From positions 186,001 to 250,000 of the forward strand of contig NZ_SRXY01000003.1 of assembly GCF_004804335.1 (NCBI RefSeq): DNA of 64,000 nt, in the 5' to 3' direction. Under the pieces are notes generated by a model. It was not told the DNA's origin. It did not search any database and worked only from the letters and a program-made list of their open reading frames with translations. Positions 24,776-33,531 of the stretch are shown here, piece by piece (within the stretch, counting starts at the first letter, position 1; each line of letters starts with the position of its first letter). The position numbers and the translations under genes are program-made. The DNA comes from Pacificoceanicola onchidii (GTDB lineage Bacteria; Pseudomonadota; Alphaproteobacteria; Rhodobacterales; Rhodobacteraceae).

Positions 24776-24796
24776 GTCCCGGATCAAGTCCGGGAC
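24776..24796. repeat. Small dispersed palindrome GTCCCGGA-N5-TCCGGGAC, copy 2
   Basis: Follows the inverted-end element at nearly the same distance as copy 1 does on the other strand, suggesting that the palindrome and the element travelled together at least in these two cases. Confidence 0.8.
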
Positions 24797-24852
24797 GCGT
24801 CCTCTCAATGACCGCTTCAGGCCAAGCCACCCCATCCACGAAACAGGTTCAG

Positions 24853-24901
24853 CGCTGAAACCGCGCCGAAGGCGCGCGGGTCGCCCCGGCGTTGCCGGGG
24901 C
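24853..24901 (-). terminator. Stem-loops downstream of purB
   Basis: On the minus strand just after the purB stop, GCCCCGGCAACGCCGGGGC forms a 7-bp stem. CGCGCCTTCGGCGCG follows, with a short GTTTC. The T-run is weak, so this is only a probable terminator. Confidence 0.5.
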
Positions 24902-24909
24902 GAAATCCT

Positions 24910-26217
24910 TCAGTCCTCGTGGAACACCCGGGCAAAGATCGTGTCGACATGTTTGGTGTGGTAGCCAAGGTCGAACTTCTCGTTGATCTCTTCCTCGGAG
25001 AGCGCCGCGCGCACTTCTTCGTCCGCCAGAAGCTCCTCGCGAAAGTCCGAGCGAGTGTCCCAGACCTTCAGCGCGTTGCGTTGCACCAGCCGGTAGGCAT
25101 CTTCACGCGACACACCTGCCTGCGTCAGCGCCAGCAGCACGCGCTGCGACATGACCAGACCGGGGAACTTGTTCATGTTGTCGAGCATGTTCTGCGGGTA
25201 GACCAGAAGCTTGTCGATCACCGAGGTCAGGCGCGCCAGCGCAAAGTCCAGCGTGATGGTGCAGTCCGGTCCGATGTTGCGCTCAACCGAGCTGTGCGAG
25301 ATGTCACGCTCGTGCCAGAGCGCCACGTTCTCCATCGCCGGGACCACGGCCATACGCACCAGACGCGCGAGGCCTGTCAAGTTCTCGGTCAGAACCGGGT
25401 TCTTCTTGTGCGGCATTGCGGACGAGCCCTTTTGCCCCATGGAGAAAAACTCGGCGGCTTCCAGCACTTCGGTGCGCTGCATGTGGCGGATCTCGATGGC
25501 GATGTTCTCGATCGAAGACGCAATCACCCCCAGCGTCGCAAAGAAGGCTGCGTGGCGGTCACGCGGGATGACCTGCGTCGAAATCGGCTCGGGCACGAGA
25601 CCCATCTGATCGCAGACGTGCTCTTCCACCGCAGGGTCGATGTTGGCAAAAGTGCCAACGGCGCCGGAGATCGCGCCGGTGGCAATCTCGGCCCGAGCGT
25701 CGCGCATGCGGCTGAGGTTGCGGTCCATCTCGGCATAGAAGCGGGCGAAGGTCAGACCCATGGTGGTCGGCTCCGCGTGGATGCCGTGGGAGCGGCCGAT
25801 GCGGACCGTGTCCTTGTGCTCATAGGCGCGCTTTTTCAGCGCGGCCAGCAGCCCTTCGAGGTCTTTGATCAGAATGTCGGAGGCGCGCACCAACTGCACG
25901 TTGAAGCAGGTGTCGAGCACGTCCGAGGAGGTCATACCCTGGTGCACGAACCGTGCCTCTTCGCTGCCCACGTGTTCTGCAAGGTGGGTGAGGAAGGCGA
26001 TCACGTCGTGTTTGGTCACGGCCTCGATCTCGTCGATGCGCGCCACGTCAAACTCCACGTCCTTGGCTTTCCAGACCGCCTCGGCGTTCTCCTTTGGAAT
26101 AACCCCCAGATTGGCCTGAGCATCGCAAGCATGCGCTTCGATTTCGTACCAGATCTTGAACTTGGTTTCCGGCGACCAGATGGCGACCATGTCGGGACGG
26201 GAATAACGGGGGATCAT
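24910..26217 (-). CDS. purB: Adenylosuccinate lyase
   Basis: 435 residues, the standard size of alphaproteobacterial PurB, which cleaves SAICAR and adenylosuccinate in purine synthesis. The family signature GSSAMPHKKNP and the substrate-binding HQGMTSSDVLDTC segment are clear, and the N-terminus MIPRYSRPDMVAIWSPETK matches the family. That is why I start at 26217 rather than at the in-frame codon 34 residues upstream. It is flanked by repeat elements and transcribed alone. Confidence 0.97.
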   Translation of the reverse strand: MIPRYSRPDMVAIWSPETKFKIWYEIEAHACDAQANLGVIPKENAEAVWKAKDVEFDVARIDEIEAVTKHDVIAFLTHLAEHVGSEEARFVHQGMTSSDVLDTCFNVQLVRASDILIKDLEGLLAALKKRAYEHKDTVRIGRSHGIHAEPTTMGLTFARFYAEMDRNLSRMRDARAEIATGAISGAVGTFANIDPAVEEHVCDQMGLVPEPISTQVIPRDRHAAFFATLGVIASSIENIAIEIRHMQRTEVLEAAEFFSMGQKGSSAMPHKKNPVLTENLTGLARLVRMAVVPAMENVALWHERDISHSSVERNIGPDCTITLDFALARLTSVIDKLLVYPQNMLDNMNKFPGLVMSQRVLLALTQAGVSREDAYRLVQRNALKVWDTRSDFREELLADEEVRAALSEEEINEKFDLGYHTKHVDTIFARVFHED

Positions 26218-26300
26218 CGGCAGACTTTCGCGTTGAGTTCGGGATTGCGGGCCTTCTAGACTGAGCGCCCGAGACGAACAAGGGAAAGGGGCAGGGCTTG

Positions 26301-26723
26301 ATGACGCAAGGGCTGACAATCAGGGATTTTGCAGGGCTTTGGACCTATGAGCGGTTTATCGACGACCGAACCGGGCTTGGCGAAGGCCATGGCAAGGGGG
26401 AGGCGATCTTCACCGAAGTTGCGGGCGAGATGCGCTACGATGAAAGCGGCACGCTGTCCTTTGCCGCAACTCCGGAAATGAAGAACACGCGCCGATACCT
26501 CTGGCGTCCTGCGGCACGCGGGGCAGATGTGTTCTTTGACGATGGCCGTCCGTTTCACAGCGTGGATCTGGGGCAGGGCAAGCCGCAGGCAGCGCATTGG
26601 TGTGATCCGGACCAATACGATGTGACTTACGATTTCTCACGCTGGCCGGAGTGGTCCAGCACCTGGGTCGTCAAAGGCCCGCGCAAAGACTACAAAATGA
26701 CCACCACCTATCGGCGCAGCTAA
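26301..26723 (+). CDS. DUF6314 family protein
   Basis: 140 residues. The pattern of the family is seen: an F-x-G-x-W-x-x-x-R-x-I-D start (FAGLWTYERFIDD), alternating Gly and aromatic residues in strands (GKGEAIFTEVAGEMRYDESG), a RRYLWRP segment, and a C-terminal HWCDPDQYDVTYDF ... WVVKGPRKDY. It is probably a lipocalin-like beta-barrel of unknown function, common in Rhodobacteraceae. ATG at 26301 is preferred to a TTG three bases earlier. It is divergent from purB, sharing an 83-bp region. Confidence 0.8.
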   Translation: MTQGLTIRDFAGLWTYERFIDDRTGLGEGHGKGEAIFTEVAGEMRYDESGTLSFAATPEMKNTRRYLWRPAARGADVFFDDGRPFHSVDLGQGKPQAAHWCDPDQYDVTYDFSRWPEWSSTWVVKGPRKDYKMTTTYRRS

Positions 26724-26867
26724 GGCGTTGATAAGCAAGACGATTACGCTTTCCTCGCTCGCGGTATACAAAAGTATTCGTCTAACGCACTGAAAATAAA
26801 CAATTTAACACTTTCATCATGCGCAAGCTGCTTGTATCTATCGCGGAACGGACAAGGACACGCGACG

Positions 26868-28169
26868 ATGGCTCCCATCAAAGATCACCCGCTGCGCTAT
26901 GCGCTGGCCAATGAGCTGCATGCGCGGCCGTTCCAGACGCTGACCCCGCCCTGCCGGGCGATGTACCTCGCCATCAAGCAGCCTTATGCGGCTGCCAGCC
27001 GTGACAAGTCTCAGGATCTCAAGCACCTGATTGACCTGCTGGATCGGTTCGGCACGGCGCATCCGCAACCGGGCGCAACGCATTTCACCGCGCAGATCGG
27101 CCAGAACACGCTGAAATGGGAACAGCACACGGAGTTCGTGACCTACACGGTGTTCATGAACGGCCTTGGGCACCGGCCTTACGATCCCTCGGACTTCGAG
27201 GTCTTCCCGGAAGACTGGCTCGAAACGGCGCCGGGGGTGCGGGTGACCTCGGCGATGATCCGGGTCATGCCGCGCCCGGAAACGGATGCGGAGCTGAGCG
27301 ACAAGGTCGACGACTGGATGGTGGCAGAGAGCGTTGCGGTCAGCCGGGCGCTTGAGGATGATGTGGTCATCGCCGGAGATTTCCGGATCGATCAGGCTGG
27401 CCATCAGCGATTTGCGGTGTTCACCTCCGGCGGCGTGGGCGAACGGCGTGTGGGCCGGGTGGTGCAGCGCTTGTGCGAGATCGAGACCTACAAGACCATG
27501 TCCATGCTCGGGTTCAGCCGCGTGCACCAGATCGGTCCGCGCATGGGTGAGATCGACGCGGACCTGTCGCGGCTCATGGAGGACATGAAGGCCAGCAGCG
27601 CGCCTGAGGAAAACACGCTCAAGGCGCTGCTGTCCGTCTCGGCGGAGCTTGAGAGCCTGTCTGCTCAATGTTCCTTCCGGCTGGGCGCAACCGGTGCCTA
27701 TGAGGCGCTGGTGCACAAGCGCATCGAGGTGCTGCGCGAGGACCGGTTCGAGGGACGGCAGACCTTTGCGGAGTTCATGACGCGGCGCTACCTGCCCGCA
27801 ATGCGCACGGTCAAAAGCAGCGAGGTGCGCCTTGGGGCCATGGCGGATCGGGCGATGCGCGCGGGCGATTTGCTCCGAACGCGGGTCGAGGTGCAGCGCT
27901 CGGCGCAGAACCAACAGCTGTTGGAGAGTATGGATCGGCGCGCGGAGGCACAGTTGCATTTGCAAAAGACGGTTGAAGGGCTGTCCGTGGTGGCGATCAG
28001 CTACTACGCGGTCTCGCTTGTCGCGTATCTGCTATATCCGCTTGCCGCGCCTTTGGGCATGTCCAAAGGCATGCTGACTGCCAGCGCGGTGATCCCGGTG
28101 GTTCTGCTGGTCTGGTTAATGATCCGGCGCATCCGGTCATCCATGGATGATCACGGGCCGGATCTCTGA
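26868..28169 (+). CDS. DUF3422 family membrane protein
   Basis: 433 residues. The N-terminus HPLRYALANELHARPFQ is the distinctive motif of DUF3422. The middle is soluble and partly coiled, and the last ~70 residues hold two membrane spans (VVAISYYAVSLVAYLLYPLA and ASAVIPVVLLVWLMI). The overall layout of a large cytoplasmic domain plus a C-terminal anchor recalls a CorA-like or inner-membrane-tethered protein. Function is unknown. The start at 26868 gives the family N-terminus; a longer frame back to 26832 lacks support. Confidence 0.88.
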   Translation: MAPIKDHPLRYALANELHARPFQTLTPPCRAMYLAIKQPYAAASRDKSQDLKHLIDLLDRFGTAHPQPGATHFTAQIGQNTLKWEQHTEFVTYTVFMNGLGHRPYDPSDFEVFPEDWLETAPGVRVTSAMIRVMPRPETDAELSDKVDDWMVAESVAVSRALEDDVVIAGDFRIDQAGHQRFAVFTSGGVGERRVGRVVQRLCEIETYKTMSMLGFSRVHQIGPRMGEIDADLSRLMEDMKASSAPEENTLKALLSVSAELESLSAQCSFRLGATGAYEALVHKRIEVLREDRFEGRQTFAEFMTRRYLPAMRTVKSSEVRLGAMADRAMRAGDLLRTRVEVQRSAQNQQLLESMDRRAEAQLHLQKTVEGLSVVAISYYAVSLVAYLLYPLAAPLGMSKGMLTASAVIPVVLLVWLMIRRIRSSMDDHGPDL

Positions 28170-28177
28170 CGCAAAGC

Positions 28178-28232
28178 GGGGAGGGCAGCGCCCTCCCCGA
28201 ACCCCTCCCGAGGTATTTTCAGCCCAAAGAAG
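28178..28232 (+). repeat. Recurrent intergenic hairpin + TATTTT/AAAGAA module, copy c
   Basis: Stem GGGGAGGGC / GCCCTCCCC (28178-28198), then GAGGTATTTTCAGCCCAAAG and AAGCC. It lies between two convergent stops (DUF3422 and YeeE-like), a position that fits a terminator. Confidence 0.75.
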
Positions 28233-28239
28233 CCGAAGC

Positions 28240-29280
28240 TTATTCCGCCGGGACGACCCCGCTGACAGAAGCCGAACGGCTGTTCAGCAGCGCATGGGTG
28301 AGCACTGCGCCAGCCGCGATGGCGACAAGGGCAGACACGGCAGCGATCGAGAGCGTCGGCACGCCGGAAAGGCCCGCCCCCACGGTGCAGCCCCCCGCGA
28401 GAACGCCGCCGACGCCCATGAATACGGCACCGGTCATATAGCGGCCGGTTTCCGCCGGGCTTGAAAAGCTCTGCCAGGCAAAGCGGCGGGCGGCGAGCGA
28501 AGAGATCAGAGCGCCGCCAAGAACACCGCCGACAAGGCCTGCGCCGAAGCCTGCCGGGATGGAGGTCGAGGCGATGCCCCAGAACAAGGTTTCGCTCCAG
28601 GGTGCGGTGAAGCTGAGGCTTTCCATCGCGATGGGGTCAAAGTCGTCATAGAGGACAAAGCCCGTGCCGACCCAGCCGAGCGGCACCAGAAGGCCAAGCA
28701 GCGCAGCCAGAACCAGTGTGAAGGGGCGCGCGCCGGACCGCAGGGCGAAGGCAAAGGCGGCCAGCGCCAGAACAGCGGTCCAGGCCAGCGGGTTGCCTGG
28801 CAAGGCGCCGCCAATGGCCAGCGTCGGTTCGGTCAGCGCGGTCATGACAGGGGTCAGAACGCCTTTCATGGTCGCATGGGCTGCGATGGCAAAAACCACC
28901 AAAACAGACACGGCGCGCAGGTTGCCGGACGCGGCCAGCACGGTCAGGCGCGAGGCGCAGCCGCGGGTCAGAACCATGCCCGCGCCAAAGAGCACCCCGC
29001 CCACGGCAATGGCCAGCCATGGCAGTTCGACGTTCTGGAAGCGATGCTCGTCAAAGCTGATCCAGCCTTGCGCGACGGACGCTTGCGTGCCGATCAAGGC
29101 GGCCGCGAGGGCGGTGAGCCAGACACCGGCGGCAGAGCGGCGGTCCTCGCCGATCAAAGCGCGGCGGAAGCAGAACTTGGTTTGCTCGGCAAACAGCCCG
29201 AAGAGCGCGCCAAGCGCGAGGGCGAAGAACACGGCGACTTGCGGTGCGGTCAGGTTTTCAAAGCCAAGGGACTCAAACAT
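28240..29280 (-). CDS. YeeE/YedE family (DUF395) sulfur-compound permease
   Basis: 346 residues, about nine or more membrane spans. Conserved cysteine-bearing segments of the thiosulfate-transport family are present: TKFCFRRALIGED near residue 34, VLTRGCASRLTVLAASGN near 106 and LAGGCTVGAGLSG near 310. These cysteines are thought to relay sulfur ions across the membrane. It is a full-length double-domain form. No partner TusA-like or sulfurtransferase gene is adjacent. Confidence 0.9.
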   Translation of the reverse strand: MFESLGFENLTAPQVAVFFALALGALFGLFAEQTKFCFRRALIGEDRRSAAGVWLTALAAALIGTQASVAQGWISFDEHRFQNVELPWLAIAVGGVLFGAGMVLTRGCASRLTVLAASGNLRAVSVLVVFAIAAHATMKGVLTPVMTALTEPTLAIGGALPGNPLAWTAVLALAAFAFALRSGARPFTLVLAALLGLLVPLGWVGTGFVLYDDFDPIAMESLSFTAPWSETLFWGIASTSIPAGFGAGLVGGVLGGALISSLAARRFAWQSFSSPAETGRYMTGAVFMGVGGVLAGGCTVGAGLSGVPTLSIAAVSALVAIAAGAVLTHALLNSRSASVSGVVPAE

Positions 29281-29423
29281 CGGTTTGCCTCCAGTTCAGG
29301 AATTCTGTTCCTATGAAGGAGGGTTTGCGGGCATTGCAAGCACCGCTCTTATGGGCGGGAGTTTCTGAGGGAGAACAGCGTTCCGATTTCTGCGCCGCAT
29401 CAGAATGGACGTTCCCCGCAACG

Positions 29424-29456
29424 AAAAAGAGGCGGCCCGTGTTCTGCCGCCTCTTT
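29424..29456 (-). terminator. Rho-independent terminator of the oligopeptide permease genes
   Basis: On the minus strand AAAGAGGCGGC pairs perfectly with GCCGCCTCTTT (11 bp, 9-nt loop), followed by a T-run (TTTTTCG). It is placed 30 bp past the stop of the DppC-like gene. Confidence 0.9.
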
Positions 29457-29485
29457 GGTTTGGGATTGGACTGTCCTTATTTGGC

Positions 29486-30457
29486 TCAGCGCCCGCGAAC
29501 ACGCGGATCTAGCGCGTCCCGAAGCCCGTCGCCGATGTAGTTCACTGACAGAACCGTCAGCGAAATGGCGAAGCCGGGCAGCAGCACCCGTTCGGGATAC
29601 TCTTCCATCCGCACCACCGCATCCGCCAGCATCTTGCCCCATGTGGGGAAGTCCGAGGGGAAACCGACCCCAAGGAAACTGAGCGCGCTTTCGGTGATGA
29701 TTGCGGTGGCAAGGCCAAGCGCAGCGGAGACCATGATCGGCGAGAGCACGTTTGGAAGGAGGTGACGGCGGATGATCTTGCCATCCTGCGAGCCGATGGA
29801 GCGGGCGGCGAGCACGAACTCGCGTTCCTTGATCGCCAGAACATCGCCGCGCACGATGCGCGCCGTGGGCATCCACGAGGTGATCGCGATGATCGTCACA
29901 ATCAGGATGAACATCCCCCCCTCTGGCCCAGCCAGATTGCGCAGGGGTTGCCGGAAAAGCGTCACTGCCAGCAGCAGCAGCGGCAGGATCGGCAGTGCGA
30001 GAAAGAGGTCCGTGGTGCGCATGAGCAGACCGTCAATGCGCCGGTAGAACCCCGCCAGAACGCCAATCGCCGTGCCAATGACAAGGCTGAGGATCATCGC
30101 GGCCCAGCCGACGGCCATGGAGGCGCGGCCCCCGGCGATCATTTGTGCAAGGTTGTCACGGCCAAGCTGATCGGAGCCGAGCGGCTTGTTCCAGCCGACA
30201 TTTGCCGTCGAGTCCCAAATTGCGGTGTAGATGGGGCGCATGTTCTTGGACCGGATGTCGAGTTTCTGCGGGTCCACCGTCCAAAGGTACGGCCCGATGA
30301 GCACAACCAGCGTTATGAATATCAGAAACCCGAGGCCAAAGAGCGCGCCCTTGTGTTTGCGGAACTGATCCCAGACATCGCGTGCCCGAGAGGTGGGCGG
30401 GGCGAGAGGGCCTGTGTCCTTGAGCGCTTCGATCGGGGAGGGGGCCGAATTAGTCAT
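29486..30457 (-). CDS. Oligopeptide/dipeptide ABC importer permease (DppC/OppC type)
   Basis: 323 residues. The N-terminal cytoplasmic tail, one span, a periplasmic loop (GSDQLGRDNLAQMIAGGRAS) and the five-span core are as in DppC. The EAA-type loop is in EFVLAARSIGSQDGKIIRRHLLPN, followed by NVLSPIMVSAAL. The start at 30457 (MTNSAPSPIEALKD) overlaps the DppB-like stop by 8 bp. It is the last gene of a minus-strand A-B-C set and is followed by a strong terminator. Confidence 0.94.
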   Translation of the reverse strand: MTNSAPSPIEALKDTGPLAPPTSRARDVWDQFRKHKGALFGLGFLIFITLVVLIGPYLWTVDPQKLDIRSKNMRPIYTAIWDSTANVGWNKPLGSDQLGRDNLAQMIAGGRASMAVGWAAMILSLVIGTAIGVLAGFYRRIDGLLMRTTDLFLALPILPLLLLAVTLFRQPLRNLAGPEGGMFILIVTIIAITSWMPTARIVRGDVLAIKEREFVLAARSIGSQDGKIIRRHLLPNVLSPIMVSAALGLATAIITESALSFLGVGFPSDFPTWGKMLADAVVRMEEYPERVLLPGFAISLTVLSVNYIGDGLRDALDPRVRGR

Positions 30458-31457
30458 AGCGAATCCTCGGGTCCAGGACACCGTAGAGGATGTCGGCGAT
30501 CAGGTTGAACAGAACGATGAGTACGGCAAAGATGAAGGTCAGCGTCATCACGCCCGGCAGGTCATTGGCAAACAGCCAGGTCAGCAGAAGCTGGCCAATG
30601 CCGTTCACCTTGAAGACGTTCTCGGTGATGATGGCCCCGCCAAAGATCGATGGAATGCCAAGCGCAATCACCGTGACCACCGGGATCATCGAGTTGCGCA
30701 GCACGTGGACCATCACGACAACCGCTTCGGACAGGCCCTTGGCGCGGGCGGTGCGGACGTAATCCTGTTTGAGATTGTCGAGCATGGTCGCGCGCATGTA
30801 GCGGCTGAGCTGGGCCGTGATCTGCAGCGCCAGCACCATCACCGGCAGAACCATTTGCATCAGCTGCACCTTGAAGCTTGCCCAATCGGTGACAACGTGG
30901 GTTGTGTCATAGATCGAGGGGAACCAGCCAAGCTGCACCGAGAAAATCACGATCAGCAAAGGACCGGTAAAGAACGGCGGGATCGAGAAGCCGATCATCG
31001 TCACGAAAGTGCCCGCCTGATCAAAGACCGAATACTGGCGATAGGCGGAGTAGATGCCCACGGGCAGGGCGATGAGGATCGCCACCACATAGGCCACGCC
31101 AACCACCCAGAGGGTCTGCGGAATGCGCTGGATAATGATGTCCATCACCGGGCTGCGGGTCTGCCAGGAGATCACACGCTGTTTGCCTTCGGAGAAGTCC
31201 GTGCCGAACATCCAGTCAAACATGACCTGCGGTTCGATCCAGAAGACCTGAACCAGCCATTTCCAGTATTGCACAAGCGGGGGTTGGCCGACGCCAAGCG
31301 CCTCCCGCATCTTTTGCTTCACCTCGTCCGGCACGGTGAGTGGCACCTGGGCCATGGGATCGCCTGGGGCGAGTTGCAGCAACATGAAGATCACGAAACT
31401 GATGAACAGAAGCGTCGGGATCGATAGGATCAACCGTCGCGTGGCATAAGAGAGCAT
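30450..31457 (-). CDS. Oligopeptide/dipeptide ABC importer permease (DppB/OppB type)
   Basis: 335 residues. MLSYATRRLILSIPTLLFIS is a typical DppB start and the EAA loop is DYVRTARAKGLSEAVVVMVH. The insertion between spans 1 and 2 (about 30-100) is longer than usual and carries aromatic-rich sequence (YWKWLVQVFWIEPQ), a feature of a subgroup of peptide permeases. It couples to the DppC-like permease downstream by an 8-bp overlap. Confidence 0.94.
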   Translation of the reverse strand: MLSYATRRLILSIPTLLFISFVIFMLLQLAPGDPMAQVPLTVPDEVKQKMREALGVGQPPLVQYWKWLVQVFWIEPQVMFDWMFGTDFSEGKQRVISWQTRSPVMDIIIQRIPQTLWVVGVAYVVAILIALPVGIYSAYRQYSVFDQAGTFVTMIGFSIPPFFTGPLLIVIFSVQLGWFPSIYDTTHVVTDWASFKVQLMQMVLPVMVLALQITAQLSRYMRATMLDNLKQDYVRTARAKGLSEAVVVMVHVLRNSMIPVVTVIALGIPSIFGGAIITENVFKVNGIGQLLLTWLFANDLPGVMTLTFIFAVLIVLFNLIADILYGVLDPRIRYD

Positions 31458-31500
31458 CGGCGCCTCGGGTCAGAAGTTTCCGAAAGGAAGGAAGGAGAGA

Positions 31501-31522
31501 AGGGCGGGACGAGACCCGCCCT
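31501..31522 (-). other. Intercistronic GC hairpin after the peptide-binding-protein gene
   Basis: AGGGCGGG and CCCGCCCT form a perfect 8-bp stem (6-nt loop). A second, imperfect stem (GGGCGAGGC / GCCCCGCCC) lies just upstream in the transcript. Both sit between the binding-protein stop and the DppB-like start, the same arrangement as the hairpin at 18972 in the BMC operon. Confidence 0.7.
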
Positions 31523-31571
31523 GCAGGATCTGAATACGAAGGGCGAGGCCAAAGCCCCGCCCCGCGTCAGA

Positions 31572-33272
31572 TCACTTCATGCGGTACCAGTCCGCGACGT
31601 TCCACAGCTCGCTGTCCCAGACGTTGAGCTTCACGCCGCCAAGGCTGTTGGCGTGAGCCGACAGGCGGCCACGGTGCACAAGCGGGATCATCATGCCGCG
31701 CTCGAAGGCCATGCGGGACATGGCTTTGCCGAGGCGCGAACGCTCTGCGATGTCTGCGGTCTTGGACAGTTCGGCGTGCATGGCGTCAAACTCTTCGTCG
31801 CAGAAGCGCGAGATGTTCTCACCCTGCCACTGGCTGTCCGGGCTCGGGGCCTTGTCGCACAGACCGTTGCCGAGATAAGCCTGCGGGTCGGTGCCGTTGA
31901 AGGTGTTGGCGTACATTTCCACGTCCGCATAGAACTTCTGGAAGGTGTCGGGCGAACCCGCGTCCCCGCCGAAGAACACCGAAGCGTCGATGTTGCGCAG
32001 TTCAACTTCGATGCCGATCTGGCCCCACCAGTCCTTGATCAGAGCCTGGAAGTCCTGACGCACGGCGTTGGTGGAGGTCTGGTACAGGATCGAGAGCGGC
32101 ACACCGTCCTTCTCGCGCACGCCGTCGCCGTCGCTGTCTACGATGCCAGCCGCATCAAGCATGGCCTTGGCGCCGTCGATGTCCTGAACGTCACAGCCTT
32201 CGATGTCGGTGACCGCAAAGGCTTCCGGAGCCGGAACCCAGGAGCAGCTTACGCGGCCCGCCTGACCATAACCCACTTCCACGAGCAGCGGACGGTCGAT
32301 GGCCATGGACATGGCTTTGTAGACCGCAGGATCGCCGAGGAACGGGTGCGGACGCACCACGGAGCGCTCGTCCGGGCCAAGATCAGCCGACGGGTTGGTG
32401 TTGTTCAGCATGATGCGCTCAAGCAGCGGGCCGAAGCCTGCAACCGGCGTGCCCTTGCCGCCTTCCTGCATCTTGGCGATCACGTCGGGCGCCAGCTGAA
32501 GGTTCCAGGCGTAGTCAAATTCGCCGGTTTCCATAACCGCACGGCCCGCCGCCGCTGCATCGCCGCCACCTTTGAAGGTCACGGAGGCGAAGGCGGGCTT
32601 GGCCGGATCGCGGTAGTTGGGGTTGGCGGACATGGAGATCACGTCGTTCGGCTTGAATTCGTCCACGACAAACGGGCCGGTGCCGATCGGGCCGAAGTTC
32701 TGCTCGGTGCAGGTGGAGGCCGCGGCGCCCATGCAGCTCTCGAACTGCGCTTTTTGCAGAATCGGGCTCTCACCGCCAACAAAGGCAAGATAGGGGTTCG
32801 GCATCGGCGAGGCGAAGTTGACCACAACGGTGGTCGCATCCGGCGTCTCGACCGAGGTGATTCCCTCGAACTTGGTCAGCTGAGCGCAGCCGCCTTCGGG
32901 GTGCGTGCAGTATTCATAGGTGAATTTCACGTCTTCGGAGGTGAAATCCGTGCCGTCCGACCACTTGAGGCCCGGCGTGAGCTTGTAGGTGATCTGCGTC
33001 AGGTCTTCGCTGAAGCCGCCGTTTGCAACGGTCGGGACTTCGTCAACGAGCCAAGCCACCAGCGTGCCGGTTTCGTCGTAGCGGAGCAGCGGTTCGATGA
33101 TCATCGAGCTGGACTCAACGTCCTTCGTGCCGCCCGAGAGGAAGGGGTTCAGAATCGACGGTGCCTGCCAATACAGAATCTTGACTTCGCCATCGCTGCC
33201 ACGCTCGGCAAAGGCCGCCGGGGCCAGAGCCATAGATGCAACAGCCCCCATCATCAGGGTTTTGAGTTTCAT
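31572..33272 (-). CDS. Periplasmic peptide-binding protein (SBP family 5)
   Basis: 566 residues. Sec signal peptide (MKLKTLMMGAVASMALAPAAFA, cleavage expected after AFA). The mature domain has family-5 landmarks: LLRYDETGTLVAWLVDEVPT, LTYKLTPGLKWSDGT-like (here ITYKLTPGLKWSDGTDFTSE) and DSDGDGVREKDGVPLSILYQ. It binds oligopeptides or related solutes for the adjacent permeases. It is preceded by AAGGAG and a 5'-UTR hairpin. It is divergent from the fused ATPase gene across 259 bp. Confidence 0.95.
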   Translation of the reverse strand: MKLKTLMMGAVASMALAPAAFAERGSDGEVKILYWQAPSILNPFLSGGTKDVESSSMIIEPLLRYDETGTLVAWLVDEVPTVANGGFSEDLTQITYKLTPGLKWSDGTDFTSEDVKFTYEYCTHPEGGCAQLTKFEGITSVETPDATTVVVNFASPMPNPYLAFVGGESPILQKAQFESCMGAAASTCTEQNFGPIGTGPFVVDEFKPNDVISMSANPNYRDPAKPAFASVTFKGGGDAAAAGRAVMETGEFDYAWNLQLAPDVIAKMQEGGKGTPVAGFGPLLERIMLNNTNPSADLGPDERSVVRPHPFLGDPAVYKAMSMAIDRPLLVEVGYGQAGRVSCSWVPAPEAFAVTDIEGCDVQDIDGAKAMLDAAGIVDSDGDGVREKDGVPLSILYQTSTNAVRQDFQALIKDWWGQIGIEVELRNIDASVFFGGDAGSPDTFQKFYADVEMYANTFNGTDPQAYLGNGLCDKAPSPDSQWQGENISRFCDEEFDAMHAELSKTADIAERSRLGKAMSRMAFERGMMIPLVHRGRLSAHANSLGGVKLNVWDSELWNVADWYRMK

Positions 33273-33288
33273 GTCACTCTCCTTGTTG

Positions 33289-33308
33289 ATCCGAACTCAG
33301 GTTCGGAT
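33289..33308. promoter_or_regulatory. Inverted repeat in the 5' leader of the peptide-binding-protein gene
   Basis: ATCCGAAC-TCAG-GTTCGGAT, 8-bp perfect arms, ending next to TTTTTTC on the plus strand. In the minus-strand transcript it lies 3-5 bases upstream of the AAGGAG site, so it could block the ribosome site or be an operator. Read on the plus strand, it looks like a terminator that would stop antisense transcripts. Confidence 0.6.
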
Positions 33309-33531
33309 TTTTTCTTTGTTTGAGTGGGATAAGCTCGATTCGTCCACGCGGATCAACGACCGGACAGGCCGATTTCTCCACTATAGGCAGAACGTGTCAG
33401 CATCCCCACACTGCCCCCCATCGAAACAGGATTTGCGCAAATTGCAAGCATTGCCTTCGGGTTAAGCATTCGAGGGTTTGACAGTGCTGAAAACATAGCC
33501 TTACCGTCGGGGGACAAACAGGGGACCTATC

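Noticed and set aside
31653-33323. 556-codon plus-strand frame opposite the peptide-binding-protein gene
   Set aside because: It is antisense to a signal-peptide-bearing SBP with clear motifs, and has no domain of its own.
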